Shown: positions 26,018 to 35,316, counted from the first letter of the stretch. The stretch is DNA of 64,000 nt from an uncultured Mesonia sp. (GCA_958296185.1 CATQIB010000009.1:62001-126000), one strand, 5' to 3'. Program-made: numbers and translations. The notes: a model not told the origin generated them from the letters alone.

Positions 26018-26554
26018 TTAATGGGTTATCTTACTGAATAAATCCCAAACCACAATACCAGTACTAACCGATATATTAAGCGAGTGCTTACTGCCTAGTT
26101 GCGGAATTTCAATTACATAATCACTAGCCGACACAACACTTTGTTGTACTCCTTTTACCTCGTTACCAAAAATTAGGACCAGGTGCTCATCTTTTGTGGG
26201 AAAATAATTTTGTAAGGCTGTAGAATTTTCGGCTTGTTCAACTGCCAATATTTTTTTGTTTTCTGTTTTTAGTCGCTCAATTAAACTTAGCGTGTCTTCA
26301 ACATACTCCCAAGCAACTGTTTCGGTTGCTCCCAAGGCTGTTTTCCGAATGTCTTTGTGTGGCGGTTGTGCCGTAATGCCGCATAAATAAACCTTTTCAA
26401 CCAAAAAAGCATCGGCTGTTCTAAAAACAGATCCAATATTATTTAGGCTTCTTATGTTATCCAAAACTATACTTATCGGTGTTTTAGTCGCTGTCTTAAA
26501 TTCTTTTGGAGACTTACGAGCTAATTCTATATTTTTTAATTTTCTATTTTTCAT
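26018..26554 (-). CDS. SpoU/TrmH-family RNA 2'-O-methyltransferase
   Basis: A 178-residue SPOUT methyltransferase, a minimal version without an N-terminal substrate-binding domain. The three family motifs are present: motif 1 DNIRSLNNIGSVFRTADAF, motif 2 LVLIFGNEVKGV, motif 3 IPQLGSKHSLNISVSTGIV. These form the trefoil knot that binds S-adenosylmethionine. The target (tRNA or rRNA position) cannot be told. It is convergent with folK-dNK, with 10 nt between the stop codons, and divergent from mutS. Confidence 0.92.
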   Translation of the reverse strand: MKNRKLKNIELARKSPKEFKTATKTPISIVLDNIRSLNNIGSVFRTADAFLVEKVYLCGITAQPPHKDIRKTALGATETVAWEYVEDTLSLIERLKTENKKILAVEQAENSTALQNYFPTKDEHLVLIFGNEVKGVQQSVVSASDYVIEIPQLGSKHSLNISVSTGIVVWDLFSKITH

Positions 26555-26721
26555 AACGGAGCGCTAAATAATTTGGTAAAAAAATAACAACGACTTATGG
26601 CAATAATTATGTTTTGCCTTAAAGGCGGATTTTTAAGATGCAAATTTATAAAATTATGCTGCTAAAAGGGCTTTGTGAAGCAAAACTTGTATTTTTACCA
26701 CCAACCTAAAAACCAAGGAAC

Positions 26722-29337
26722 GTGGCAGCAAAAAAGAAAGATAAAGTAACCCCGTTGATGAAACAATACAACTCGATAAAAGCTAAGTATCCTGATGCTA
26801 TGCTTCTATTTCGTGTAGGGGATTTTTACGAAACTTTTGGTGAAGACGCGGTTAAAGCTGCTCGTATACTTGATATTGTACTTACCAATAGAAATAATGG
26901 AGGAGAAAGAACAGAGTTAGCCGGATTTCCTCACCATTCATTAAACACCTACTTGCCAAAATTAGTTAAAGCAGGCGAACGAGTTGCTATTTGTGATCAG
27001 CTGGAAGACCCTAAGCAAACCAAGAAAATTGTAAAGCGAGGAGTTACCGAGTTGGTGACGCCAGGAGTAGCACTAAATGATGAGGTTTTACAGCGAAAAA
27101 CCAATAATTTTTTAGCGGCGATACAGGTTGGAAAAACCCATTTTGGTATTGCGTTTCTAGATGTTTCTACTGGTGAATTTTTAACCGCTCAGGGTAATGA
27201 GGAGTACATTGAGAAGTTGTTGCAAAATTTTTCGCCCAGTGAAGTGCTTGTTTCTAAAAAACATAGATTCCAAGTTGAAAAGCTGTTGGGAGAAGATCTT
27301 AATAATTTTTATTTAGAAGATTGGGTTTTTCAAAGTGATTATGCCAAAGAAACATTGAAAACCCATTTTGATGTAGCCAGCTTAAAAGGTTTTGGTATTG
27401 AACATCTAGAAGAAGGCATTGTAGCATGCGGAGCTATATTGTATTATTTAAGTGAGACGCAGCACAGGCAATTAAAACATATCACTGCCATACAGCGTAT
27501 TGCCACAGAAGAATTTGTTTGGATGGACAAATTTACTATTAGGAATTTAGAGCTTTATGAGGCGAATACACCACAAGCGGTTACTTTACTGGGCGTTATT
27601 GATAAAACTTTAAGCGCTATGGGAGGGCGAATGCTAAAACGATGGTTAGCCTTGCCCTTGAAAAACAAAGAAAGAATTATGGCTCGTCATGATGCTGTTG
27701 AATTTTTTTATAAATCTTTGGCTTCTCGCGAAACTCTTCAGCAACAGCTGCATAAAATTGGTGATTTAGAACGATTGGTTTCTAAGATTGCGACGCAAAA
27801 GATAAATCCACGTGAAGTGGTACAGCTAAAAAACTCTATAGCTGCAATTGAACCGATAAAAACCTTGTTGCAAAATTCTAAAATAGAGGCATTGGGTAAA
27901 ATGGGAGAAAATCTACAGCCCTGTAATTTATTGCAAAATAAAATAGAATCTTGTTTAAAAGAAGAAGCTCCGGTTTCAATACAAAAAGGTGGCGCAATTG
28001 CCTCTGGGTTTTCTGAAGAACTTGATGACTTAAGGAATTTAGCCTATACGGGTAAAGATAAACTTGATCAAATGCTTCAAAAGCATATACAAGAAACGGG
28101 AATAAGTAGCCTAAAAATAGCAAGTAATAATGTATTTGGTTATTATCTTGAAGTTAGAAATACCCATAAAGATAAAGTGCCCGCACATTGGGTACGAAAA
28201 CAAACTTTGGTTAATGCAGAGCGTTACATTACCGAAGAACTAAAAGAATACGAAGCCAAAATACTAGGAGCTGAAGAAAAGATTTATCAAATAGAGCAGC
28301 AATTGTTTGGGCAATTGGTAAACTGGTTAAGCGACTACATTAAAACAATACAACAAAACGCATTGGTTATTGGTCAATTAGATTGTTTGCAAGGATTTGC
28401 TCAATTGGCTCAAGAAAACGCCTATGTACGACCAAAGATTAATGATAGTTTACAGTTGAACATTGAATCGGGTAGGCATCCCGTTATTGAAAAACAACTA
28501 AGGAGCGATCAAGTATATATTGCAAATGATTTGTATCTGGATTCTGAATCGCAACAAATTATGATGATAACGGGCCCAAATATGAGTGGTAAATCGGCGA
28601 TTTTAAGACAGACGGCTTTAATTGTCTTACTGGCTCAAATGGGGAGTTTTGTGCCCGCAAAATCGGCAGAAATAGGTTTGGTTGATAAAATATTTACAAG
28701 AGTAGGTGCTAGCGATAACATCAGTTTAGGAGAATCTACCTTTATGGTTGAAATGAATGAAACCGCCAGTATATTAAATAATTTATCGCCACGCAGTTTG
28801 ATTTTGCTAGATGAGATAGGTAGGGGTACCAGTACCTATGATGGTATTTCTATAGCCTGGGCAATTAGCGAGTATTTGCACGAACATCCTGCCCAACCCA
28901 AAACCTTATTTGCAACGCATTATCACGAATTAAACGAAATGACTCAAGATTTTGCTAGAATTAAGAACTTTAATGTTTCGGTAAAGGAATTAAAAGATAA
29001 GGTTTTATTCTTACGGAAACTAGTGCCTGGGGGTAGTGAGCATAGTTTTGGAATTCATGTAGCCAAAATGGCCGGTATGCCCCAGCAAGTTCTGTATAGA
29101 GCAGGTAAAATATTAGGTAAGCTGGAAGCTTCTAGAGGAGAAGAAACTCAAAGAGATAATATAAGGAATGCTACAGAGCAAGAACCTCAACTTAGTTTTT
29201 TTAAATTAGATGATCCTTTACTCGAAGAGATAAAGGAAATGATTACTGCTTTAGATATCAATACATTAACACCAGTTGAAGCTTTGATGAAATTAAATGA
29301 AATTAAACGCAGTTTGTTGCGACAAGAAAAAAAGTAA
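26722..29337 (+). CDS. mutS: DNA mismatch repair protein MutS
   Basis: Mismatch-recognition ATPase of 871 residues. The mismatch-binding Phe-x-Glu is Phe35-Tyr36-Glu37 in RVGDFYETFG. The Walker A motif is in TGPNMSGKS, Walker B in LILLDEIGRGTSTYDG and the His switch in LFATHYHEL. All domains, including the C-terminal helices, are present. The start is GTG 26722, giving MAAKKKDK; the conserved TPLMKQYNSIK follows. It is a single gene, followed by the tRNA pair. Confidence 0.97.
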   Translation: MAAKKKDKVTPLMKQYNSIKAKYPDAMLLFRVGDFYETFGEDAVKAARILDIVLTNRNNGGERTELAGFPHHSLNTYLPKLVKAGERVAICDQLEDPKQTKKIVKRGVTELVTPGVALNDEVLQRKTNNFLAAIQVGKTHFGIAFLDVSTGEFLTAQGNEEYIEKLLQNFSPSEVLVSKKHRFQVEKLLGEDLNNFYLEDWVFQSDYAKETLKTHFDVASLKGFGIEHLEEGIVACGAILYYLSETQHRQLKHITAIQRIATEEFVWMDKFTIRNLELYEANTPQAVTLLGVIDKTLSAMGGRMLKRWLALPLKNKERIMARHDAVEFFYKSLASRETLQQQLHKIGDLERLVSKIATQKINPREVVQLKNSIAAIEPIKTLLQNSKIEALGKMGENLQPCNLLQNKIESCLKEEAPVSIQKGGAIASGFSEELDDLRNLAYTGKDKLDQMLQKHIQETGISSLKIASNNVFGYYLEVRNTHKDKVPAHWVRKQTLVNAERYITEELKEYEAKILGAEEKIYQIEQQLFGQLVNWLSDYIKTIQQNALVIGQLDCLQGFAQLAQENAYVRPKINDSLQLNIESGRHPVIEKQLRSDQVYIANDLYLDSESQQIMMITGPNMSGKSAILRQTALIVLLAQMGSFVPAKSAEIGLVDKIFTRVGASDNISLGESTFMVEMNETASILNNLSPRSLILLDEIGRGTSTYDGISIAWAISEYLHEHPAQPKTLFATHYHELNEMTQDFARIKNFNVSVKELKDKVLFLRKLVPGGSEHSFGIHVAKMAGMPQQVLYRAGKILGKLEASRGEETQRDNIRNATEQEPQLSFFKLDDPLLEEIKEMITALDINTLTPVEALMKLNEIKRSLLRQEKK

Positions 29338-29355
29338 AAAAACTTTGTATTTTAC

Positions 29356-29385
29356 TTGTTTAAACTAAAAAAACATTTAAATTTG
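29356..29385 (+). promoter_or_regulatory. promoter of the tRNA-Gly/tRNA-Leu transcript
   Basis: TTG (29356-29358), exactly 19 nt, then TAAATTTG (29378-29385) match the Bacteroidota consensus fully. About 5 nt downstream a GCAATC-AC-GATTGC palindrome (29391-29404) begins, so the transcript would start with a small hairpin and carry a leader of about 120 nt before tRNA-Gly. Confidence 0.7.
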
Positions 29386-29513
29386 CATCCGCAATCACGA
29401 TTGCACGTTCTTTTGAAAATACACCACGATAAGGCCTTAGTAAGAAAATCATTTCTTAGAAATGTTTAGGTAATTGCCAAAGTTTAGTTTGGTTTTATTG
29501 TCAACGATAAAAC

Positions 29514-29586
29514 GCGAAAATAGCTCAGTTGGTAGAGCGCCACCTTGCCAAGGTGGAGGTCGCGGGTTCGAATCCCGTTTTTCGCT
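29514..29586 (+). tRNA. tRNA-Gly (anticodon GCC)
   Basis: A 73-nt cloverleaf. Acceptor GCGAAAA pairs with TTTTCGC, the anticodon stem CCACC/GGTGG encloses loop TTGCCAA (anticodon GCC), and the T arm has loop TTCGAAT. CCA is not encoded. Confidence 0.95.
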
Positions 29587-29622
29587 CTGTATGTATTATA
29601 CCTATCGGTAAAAAAATAGTAT

Positions 29623-29706
29623 GCTCGGGTGGTGGAATTGGTAGACACGTTGGACTTAAAATCCAATGAACATTTGTTCGTACGGGTTCAAGTCCCGTCC
29701 CGAGTA
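29623..29706 (+). tRNA. tRNA-Leu (anticodon TAA)
   Basis: An 84-nt class II tRNA. Acceptor GCTCGGG pairs with CCCGAGT (first pair G-T), the anticodon stem TTGGA/TCCAA encloses CTTAAAA (anticodon TAA), and a long variable arm (GAACATTTGTTC) is typical of leucine tRNA. T arm ACGGG-TTCAAGT-CCCGT. CCA is not encoded. It is 36 nt downstream of tRNA-Gly and probably co-transcribed. Confidence 0.95.
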
Positions 29707-29710
29707 CTTT

Positions 29711-29745
29711 AACCCTCAAAATCCTTCGATTTTGGGGGTTTTTTT
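29711..29745 (+). terminator. terminator of the tRNA transcript
   Basis: AACCC and CAAAATC pair with GATTTTG and GGGTT around a CTTC tetraloop with one internal mismatch, followed by seven T residues. Confidence 0.88.
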
Positions 29746-29840
29746 GTTTTATACTAGAAACAAAATTTTGTAGGTATGGCTAATGTTGAAATCTAGTATT
29801 CTAAATAATTTATGTGAATTTTGTTGATAATAAGGTATAA

Positions 29841-29870
29841 AAAAAGCTCTTGAAACAAGAGCTTTTTTTT
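29841..29870. terminator. bidirectional terminator
   Basis: AAAAAGCTCTTG and CAAGAGCTTTTT form a 12-bp stem with an AAA loop and T tracts on both strands. It mainly ends the minus-strand repeat lipoprotein gene, 17 nt away. Confidence 0.8.
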
Positions 29871-29886
29871 AGAAGTTTTAGACAGT

Positions 29887-30237
29887 TTATTTATCTCCGT
29901 CTACAGTTTCTTTTACTTCTTTAGCTGCTTTATTTACAGCCTCACCAGTTTCGTTGGCAGCGTTTTCGATAGCATCGCCAGTTTCATTGGCAGCGTTCTC
30001 GATAGCATCACCGGTTTCATTTACGGCATTTTCTAGCGAGTTCTCGGTATCTTCTGCTGCATCTTCCATGTCGTTTGCAGCGTCCTCAGCAGCGTCTTCC
30101 ATATCTTCTGCTGCATCTTCCATGTTCTCTTCAGCTTGTTCCATCTGGTCTTCAGCTTTATTAGCTTCTTCTCTACAAGAAACAAAAGAAGTAGAAAGGG
30201 CAAATAACATTGCTAATGTAAATACTGTTTTTTTCAT
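29887..30237 (-). CDS. acidic repeat lipoprotein
   Basis: A 116-residue lipoprotein with lipobox FVSC (Cys21). The mature part is Ala/Glu/Asp-rich and made of two repeat blocks: units of the type MEDAAED (about residues 39-63), then three 11-residue units (NAVNETGDAIE, NAANETGDAIE, NAANETGEAVN; about 70-102). A short basic tail ends the protein. An 11-residue period is typical of LEA-like or apolipoprotein-like amphipathic helices, so the protein may be a helical surface or stress protein. I know of no assigned function. Terminator and spacing indicate a monocistronic gene. Confidence 0.8.
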   Translation of the reverse strand: MKKTVFTLAMLFALSTSFVSCREEANKAEDQMEQAEENMEDAAEDMEDAAEDAANDMEDAAEDTENSLENAVNETGDAIENAANETGDAIENAANETGEAVNKAAKEVKETVDGDK

Positions 30238-30354
30238 AATTTTAGGTTTTTGTGTTACTGTTTAATTTAGTTTTATTCTTTGTTTCAAGGGGCTAAAATA
30301 CTAAACTCCTGAGATATGCAAAATAAAATAAGAAAATTTTTGCATTTTAATAAA

Positions 30355-31602
30355 TCAATTTTTTAGATGCTTTGCAATTTTATTTAGCATTTTTTTAGTG
30401 GCTCCAGCTTGTTGGTTTACAGTATTTTGAGTTTGTTCACTTAGCTGTTTATAGTAAATTTCATCTTTTGTCAAGCGGTTAACTGTTTTTTTGAAGTCGT
30501 TTGTGTTTTCGATAATTTGTAGCGCACCAGCGGCTTTAAATAAATTGGCTTCTGGGTATTTATGATAGTTGGGGCCAATACAAACGGGAACTCCGAAAAC
30601 GGCTGGTTCTAAAATATTATGTAATCCGGTTTCTCCTAAAGCTCCCCCAACGTAGGCCAAATCCGCGTAAGCGTAGATGCGGCTTAAAAGGCCAATATTA
30701 TCAATAATTAAAACCTTAAAATCAAAATCGCTTTTTAAATCAATTTGAGAGTAACGCCGGTAAGAAATATTTAGCGTAGACTCTATTTTACGGATATGAT
30801 TTTCATCTATTTGATGTGGTGCAATAATAATTTTGAGCGCTTTAGGCAAATCATTCAAAGAGGAAAGAATAACTTTTTCGTCGGCCGGCCAAGTGCTTCC
30901 GGCTACAAAAAGTTTATGGTTATTTTTAAAGTGTTTGATAATGGGTAGGCGGTTGTCTTGTTGCAATTGCTGAATAACACGATCATACCGAGTGTCTCCT
31001 GCCCAACTAGCATTAAGAAAACCATTGGCATTTAAAACACGAAGAGAATTTTGGTCTTGTACAAAAATATGATTGAATGAATTTAGGGCTTGACGGATGA
31101 ATTGCCCAAATTTTGTAAAGAGAAATTGGTTTTTTCGAAAAACTGCCGAAATTAAATAAAAGGGTAGATCGTTTTTAGCAATTACCTTTAAATAATTAGG
31201 CCAAATTTCATACTTAACAAAAAGAATAAGATCTGGATTTACAATTTTTAGAAAAGCTCTAGCGTTTTTTGGGGTGTCTAGCGGCAAATAGGTGGTGCAT
31301 AAGGCTAGCTCATTATTTTTTCTGATTTCATAACCTGAGGGAGAAAAGAAGCTAACTATAATTTCAAGATTAGGGTTTTTCACTTTAAGTGCGAGCATAA
31401 CTGGTAAAGCTTGTTCATATTCACCTAGTGAGGCCGCATGAAACCAAACGCGTTTATTCTTTTTTGGCGGAATCATTTTTTCAAGCCTGGTCAAAAGATT
31501 TTTTCTTCCTGAAACAAATAGTCTCATTTTAGGGCTAAACCACGCCAAAATAGGTAAAAGGCTTTGCAGAAAGTAAATCAATAAATCGTATAAAAATTTC
31601 AA
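30355..31602 (-). CDS. waaA: 3-deoxy-D-manno-octulosonic-acid transferase (Kdo transferase)
   Basis: Adds Kdo to lipid A in the inner leaflet of the inner membrane. The 415-residue protein has an N-terminal membrane anchor (YDLLIYFLQSLLPILAWF), the GT30 N domain with the catalytic-loop motif WFHAASLGEYEQALPV, and a C-terminal glycosyltransferase domain with YVGGALGETGLHNILEPA. The frame starts with TTG at 31602 because no ATG precedes the anchor helix. It is divergent from the DegT aminotransferase. Confidence 0.93.
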   Translation of the reverse strand: MKFLYDLLIYFLQSLLPILAWFSPKMRLFVSGRKNLLTRLEKMIPPKKNKRVWFHAASLGEYEQALPVMLALKVKNPNLEIIVSFFSPSGYEIRKNNELALCTTYLPLDTPKNARAFLKIVNPDLILFVKYEIWPNYLKVIAKNDLPFYLISAVFRKNQFLFTKFGQFIRQALNSFNHIFVQDQNSLRVLNANGFLNASWAGDTRYDRVIQQLQQDNRLPIIKHFKNNHKLFVAGSTWPADEKVILSSLNDLPKALKIIIAPHQIDENHIRKIESTLNISYRRYSQIDLKSDFDFKVLIIDNIGLLSRIYAYADLAYVGGALGETGLHNILEPAVFGVPVCIGPNYHKYPEANLFKAAGALQIIENTNDFKKTVNRLTKDEIYYKQLSEQTQNTVNQQAGATKKMLNKIAKHLKN

Positions 31603-31644
31603 AATATAAACTTTTTGCTAAAATAGTAGATTCTGTGTTAAGGT

Positions 31645-31678
31645 TTGAGGACTAGGCGCGTATTATTTCTTATTTTTG
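31645..31678 (+). promoter_or_regulatory. probable promoter of the DegT aminotransferase gene
   Basis: TTG at 31645-31647, a 23-nt spacer and a full-match TATTTTTG at 31671-31678, 19 nt before the ATG. Confidence 0.5.
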
Positions 31679-31697
31679 TAATCGTTAAAACAAGCTT

Positions 31698-32828
31698 ATG
31701 AAAAAAATACAAATGGTTGACTTGAAAGGTCAATTTCAAGGAATAAAAAATCAAGTTAACAGCTCTTTTGAACAAATTTTAGAAAATACAGCTTTTATTA
31801 ATGGACCAGAGGTACATCACTTTCAAAGCGAATTAGAAGCCTATCTAGGGGTTAAACACGTGATACCTTGTGCTAATGGTACAGATGCTTTACAAATTGC
31901 GATGATGGGGCTTGGTTTAAAGCCTGGAGACGAGGTGATAACAACAGATTTTACTTTTGCCGCAACAGTAGAGGTGATAGCCTTATTGAATTTAACTCCC
32001 GTGTTGGTAGATGTAGACGCTGAGAGTTTTAACATAAATCCTAAGGCTATTGAAGCTGCCATTACACCAAAAACAAAAGCTATTGTTCCTGTTCATTTAT
32101 TCGGGCAATCGGCCGATATGAATGCCATAATGGAAATTGCAGAAAAGTACAACTTATTTGTGATTGAAGATAATGCACAAGCCATTGGTGCAAACCATTA
32201 CGCTAAAGACGGACAGGTTTCAAAAACAGGTGCCATTGGTCACGTTGGAACAACCTCTTTCTTTCCTTCAAAAAATTTAGGTTGTTACGGTGATGGTGGA
32301 GCTTTATTTACTAATGATGATCAATTAGCGCATCGGCTAAGAGGGATTGTAAACCATGGTATGTATGAGCGTTATCATCATGATGTGGTTGGGGTTAATT
32401 CTAGATTAGATAGTTTGCAAGCAGCTGTTTTACGTGCTAAACTACCACATTTAGATGAGTACAATGCTGCTCGCCGTGCAGCAGCTAAGAAATACTCTGC
32501 TGCGTTAAGTCAAAATAATAACTTAATTACTCCAAAAATTATTGAAAGCGATGACACCCATGTCTTTCATCAATATACCTTACGTGTGATGAACGGTCAG
32601 CGGGATGCTTTAATCAAGCATTTGCAAGCTCAAGATATACCTTGTGGGATTTATTATCCAATACCTTTACATAAGCAAAAAGCTTATTTAGATGATCGTT
32701 ATCACGAAAAAGATTTTGCGGTGACCAATCAATTGGTGAAAGAGGTAATTGCACTTCCTATGCATACAGAATTAGAAGATGATCAAATCAACTACATTAC
32801 ACAAACAATAAATGATTTTATAAAATAA
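31698..32828 (+). CDS. DegT/DnrJ/EryC1/StrS family sugar aminotransferase
   Basis: A 376-residue PLP enzyme that aminates a nucleotide-linked keto sugar. The PLP lysine is Lys192 in SFFPSKNLGCYGDGG. The N-terminal NGTDALQIAMMGLG and DFTFAATVEVI blocks and IEDNAQAIGA are family signatures. Similar enzymes make amino sugars of lipopolysaccharide (WbpE/WlbC type, acting on UDP-2-acetamido-3-keto sugars). The neighbouring waaA supports an outer-membrane glycan role, though the substrate is inferred only. Confidence 0.9.
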   Translation: MKKIQMVDLKGQFQGIKNQVNSSFEQILENTAFINGPEVHHFQSELEAYLGVKHVIPCANGTDALQIAMMGLGLKPGDEVITTDFTFAATVEVIALLNLTPVLVDVDAESFNINPKAIEAAITPKTKAIVPVHLFGQSADMNAIMEIAEKYNLFVIEDNAQAIGANHYAKDGQVSKTGAIGHVGTTSFFPSKNLGCYGDGGALFTNDDQLAHRLRGIVNHGMYERYHHDVVGVNSRLDSLQAAVLRAKLPHLDEYNAARRAAAKKYSAALSQNNNLITPKIIESDDTHVFHQYTLRVMNGQRDALIKHLQAQDIPCGIYYPIPLHKQKAYLDDRYHEKDFAVTNQLVKEVIALPMHTELEDDQINYITQTINDFIK

Positions 32829-32841
32829 GGTAATAGTAAAT

Positions 32842-32871
32842 AAAAAAAGCAGCCCACGGGCTGCTTTTTTT
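32842..32871. terminator. bidirectional terminator
   Basis: AAAAAAAGCAGCC and GGCTGCTTTTTTT form a perfect stem with a CACG loop and T tracts on both strands. It serves the DegT gene and the convergent 32870-35266 gene. Confidence 0.88.
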
Positions 32872-35266
32872 ATTCGTTATTGGTTGGTAAGGTGTTGAGT
32901 TCTATAATTTCTGAAATAAATTTACCATCGCTAGATATTCCTTCTATAAATAGATTGACTTTTCGGTTCCAGGTGTTTTCAATGAGAAAATTTGCTTTCT
33001 GCTTATTCTTATCTAGAATAAGTTGATCTACCCATTCAATAGCACCATATTTTTTAAATAGAGGGTTTAGGAAATCTTTAAAGGGAGGGCGATAAAATTC
33101 TTTTGCAGGATGGTATCCATTGTTGCTCACATATTCGTAAAATAAATCGTTAGAGCGTTTTTTCTCTCGGTAGTCGAGCTTTGTTTTAATTTTTATAATT
33201 CCGTTAAAACCATTTACTCCAAAACTGCTACCTTGTTTGTTAAAAGCAATGTATTCTATATCTTCCATGAATAACTGATTCAAGTAAAGATCAGCTGTCT
33301 CTGGATCCCTTACTTGAAAATTGTCAATTATCAAAAGTACTTGTCGGTCACCTTTTCCAGAAATGTTTTTTCTTATGTTGGAGAGAATTACTAATTTTCC
33401 AATATTTTGTTTAACCAGATAGCCCTTTGACCGTATAAAATTGGTCACCAATACGTGATTTTGATTAATGTCTTCGGTGTAAATTACATCATTGAATCTA
33501 CGAGGTTTCTCCCTTTTGGCTTTTTTAGCTTGAATAACAATAGAGTCGAGTTCTTCTGTACTAAAAATAGAATTGTTTAAATTCTTTAAAGAAAAATCGG
33601 GACTACTTTCAAATATAGGATCGGTATTTTTCCATTGGTAATTTTTGAAAGCTGTATTTTTCACCTTTACAGGAAGTATTCTAGCCGTAATTTTTGGCTT
33701 TTTTAATTTCTCAGATCTTTCATTTACGGTGCCCAATGATATTTTGGCGCTATCTTGTACATATATGTTTTTAGCAATAAATTCACCGTTCGCATTTACA
33801 TCAAAAACTTGAGAAAACCCTGGTGTTTTTAAAAATATAGTGGTTTTTCTGCGCTCATTGTGATTGAGTATTTTTCCTTTAATAGTAAATCCATTTTCTG
33901 CAGCATATTTTAAATTTTTAGCGCCCAATTGATTCCAATCTATTTTTCTCCAACCTTGAGTACATAGCAATAAATCTATTAAATACTCTCTTTTACGGCT
34001 CGAAATATCAGGATTAAAATAATAACTAGGTTGGTCTAAATGGCCACGAACATACGGTTTTAAAACATTTGCAGAGATAATTGAGTGGGCAGGTTCATAA
34101 GCTTCGCTGGCGATTGGTAATACAGATATACTCATTTGAGCTAAAGTGTCAATATGTTTCGAACTTGTGATTTCTACTTTTAAACTATCTAATAAATCTT
34201 CTTTAACTTTCGCTTGAAGCGGAATTCTATTTACTCCAAAACTATTGTAAAAGAGACGTTCTAAAATCGGTTCAAACGAATGATTAAAAACCGTAGCCGT
34301 ATTTACTCCGGCAGGAAGCGCCTTTTTAGGGATTCTAATCTCTAGATTATTTCTTCCTTCTTCGAACCTAAACTCCTGAGAAAAAAGCTTTCCATCTTTA
34401 TGAATCAAGAGATAAAAGGGTTTGTCTTTAATTTTTTCATACGAACTTTTGTTGGTATTAACTTGAATAGCAGCATAATTTTGCGGCATAGTATTAATAG
34501 TTAGGTTTATGCCATTTGTTTTTACAGTGCTTAAATTATGTTTATAGCTTGCCCCATTTTCTGTTTTGATGTGTATTGTATACTGCCCTTCTTGTGGTAC
34601 AAAGTTAAATTTACTCGTACCCAATTGATTCGATTTAAAATGCAACAAAGTGTCTTTGCTTTGATTTACTAAGACGGCTGTATAATTTTTAACAGGGCTA
34701 CCATTGTCGTAATTAGCTTTTAAAGCAACAACATTGGCTGTGTTTTTTAACAAATGGCCTCCCTCAGGGAAATCCTGAATAAAAATTTTAAGTTTAACAG
34801 TCTTTGTTGGTTCGGCAACAGCAATTTTTTCGTTACTAAGTATTTCCAACTCTTGGGTGTAAGAATAGTTGGAATTGAAGTTTTTAAGGTATTGCGTTGA
34901 AATTACAGCTACATATTTTCCAGGTTTAAAAACAGCTTTGTTTAGCTTTACAAAACTGGAGCCGGTACCATTTTCTATATAAATTTGATAATTGCTCAGT
35001 ACACTTTGATTGTCTTCATTGTATATGCTTAAAAGGGCGTTACTGGTAAGCTGTCTAGGGGTTCCCGTGTGAGAGCTATTAGCGTAAACGGTTAGCCATA
35101 AATCTTCACCTGGAAGAAACTTGGTTTTATTAAAGTGTGCGAACAAGACTTCGTAGTCGTTTTTTTCATTTGCCAGGTAATCGCTTTTTAATTGTTTAAG
35201 AGATTGAAATTGAGCAAAGCTTGTTGTGGCCCAAAAGAGGGTTAAAATGAAAAAAGTAGCTCTCAT
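32870..35266 (-). CDS. envelope protein with macroglobulin-like domains and a TonB-plug-like domain
   Basis: A 798-residue exported protein with a signal peptide ending TTSFAQ. The N-terminal half has MG2-type beta domains, the FNKTKFLPGEDLWLTVYA and FVKLNKAVFKPGKYVAVISTQYL patterns of alpha-2-macroglobulin-like proteins. A middle part has a carboxypeptidase-regulatory-like segment. Around residues 630-700 a plug-like stretch appears (QVLLIIDNFQVRD, IEYIAFNKQGSSFGVNGFNGIIKIKTK), without the beta-barrel that would follow in a TonB receptor. Such proteins are common in Flavobacteriia; function is unknown, perhaps an outer-membrane-associated or periplasmic scaffold. It is downstream of fabD on the same strand but has its own -7 box. 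Confidence 0.78.
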   Translation of the reverse strand: MRATFFILTLFWATTSFAQFQSLKQLKSDYLANEKNDYEVLFAHFNKTKFLPGEDLWLTVYANSSHTGTPRQLTSNALLSIYNEDNQSVLSNYQIYIENGTGSSFVKLNKAVFKPGKYVAVISTQYLKNFNSNYSYTQELEILSNEKIAVAEPTKTVKLKIFIQDFPEGGHLLKNTANVVALKANYDNGSPVKNYTAVLVNQSKDTLLHFKSNQLGTSKFNFVPQEGQYTIHIKTENGASYKHNLSTVKTNGINLTINTMPQNYAAIQVNTNKSSYEKIKDKPFYLLIHKDGKLFSQEFRFEEGRNNLEIRIPKKALPAGVNTATVFNHSFEPILERLFYNSFGVNRIPLQAKVKEDLLDSLKVEITSSKHIDTLAQMSISVLPIASEAYEPAHSIISANVLKPYVRGHLDQPSYYFNPDISSRKREYLIDLLLCTQGWRKIDWNQLGAKNLKYAAENGFTIKGKILNHNERRKTTIFLKTPGFSQVFDVNANGEFIAKNIYVQDSAKISLGTVNERSEKLKKPKITARILPVKVKNTAFKNYQWKNTDPIFESSPDFSLKNLNNSIFSTEELDSIVIQAKKAKREKPRRFNDVIYTEDINQNHVLVTNFIRSKGYLVKQNIGKLVILSNIRKNISGKGDRQVLLIIDNFQVRDPETADLYLNQLFMEDIEYIAFNKQGSSFGVNGFNGIIKIKTKLDYREKKRSNDLFYEYVSNNGYHPAKEFYRPPFKDFLNPLFKKYGAIEWVDQLILDKNKQKANFLIENTWNRKVNLFIEGISSDGKFISEIIELNTLPTNNE

Positions 35267-35282
35267 AAATGTTAATTTTATG

Positions 35283-35290
35283 CAAAGCTA
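35283..35290 (-). promoter_or_regulatory. -7 box of the macroglobulin/plug gene
   Basis: CAAAGCTA reads TAGCTTTG on the minus strand, 16 nt before the ATG at 35266. No TTG is seen at the expected distance. Confidence 0.4.
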
Positions 35291-35316
35291 CTTCTTTTAA
35301 TTGTTAAAATAAAATT

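Noticed and set aside
29484-29719. Two short minus-strand reading frames over the tRNA genes, one reading [16 protein letters not shown]
   Set aside because: They are the antisense of tRNA sequences, a well-known false protein family.
29954-30265. Ser/Ala-rich plus-strand reading frame
   Set aside because: It is the shadow of the repeat lipoprotein on the other strand; the lipobox and terminator support the minus-strand gene.
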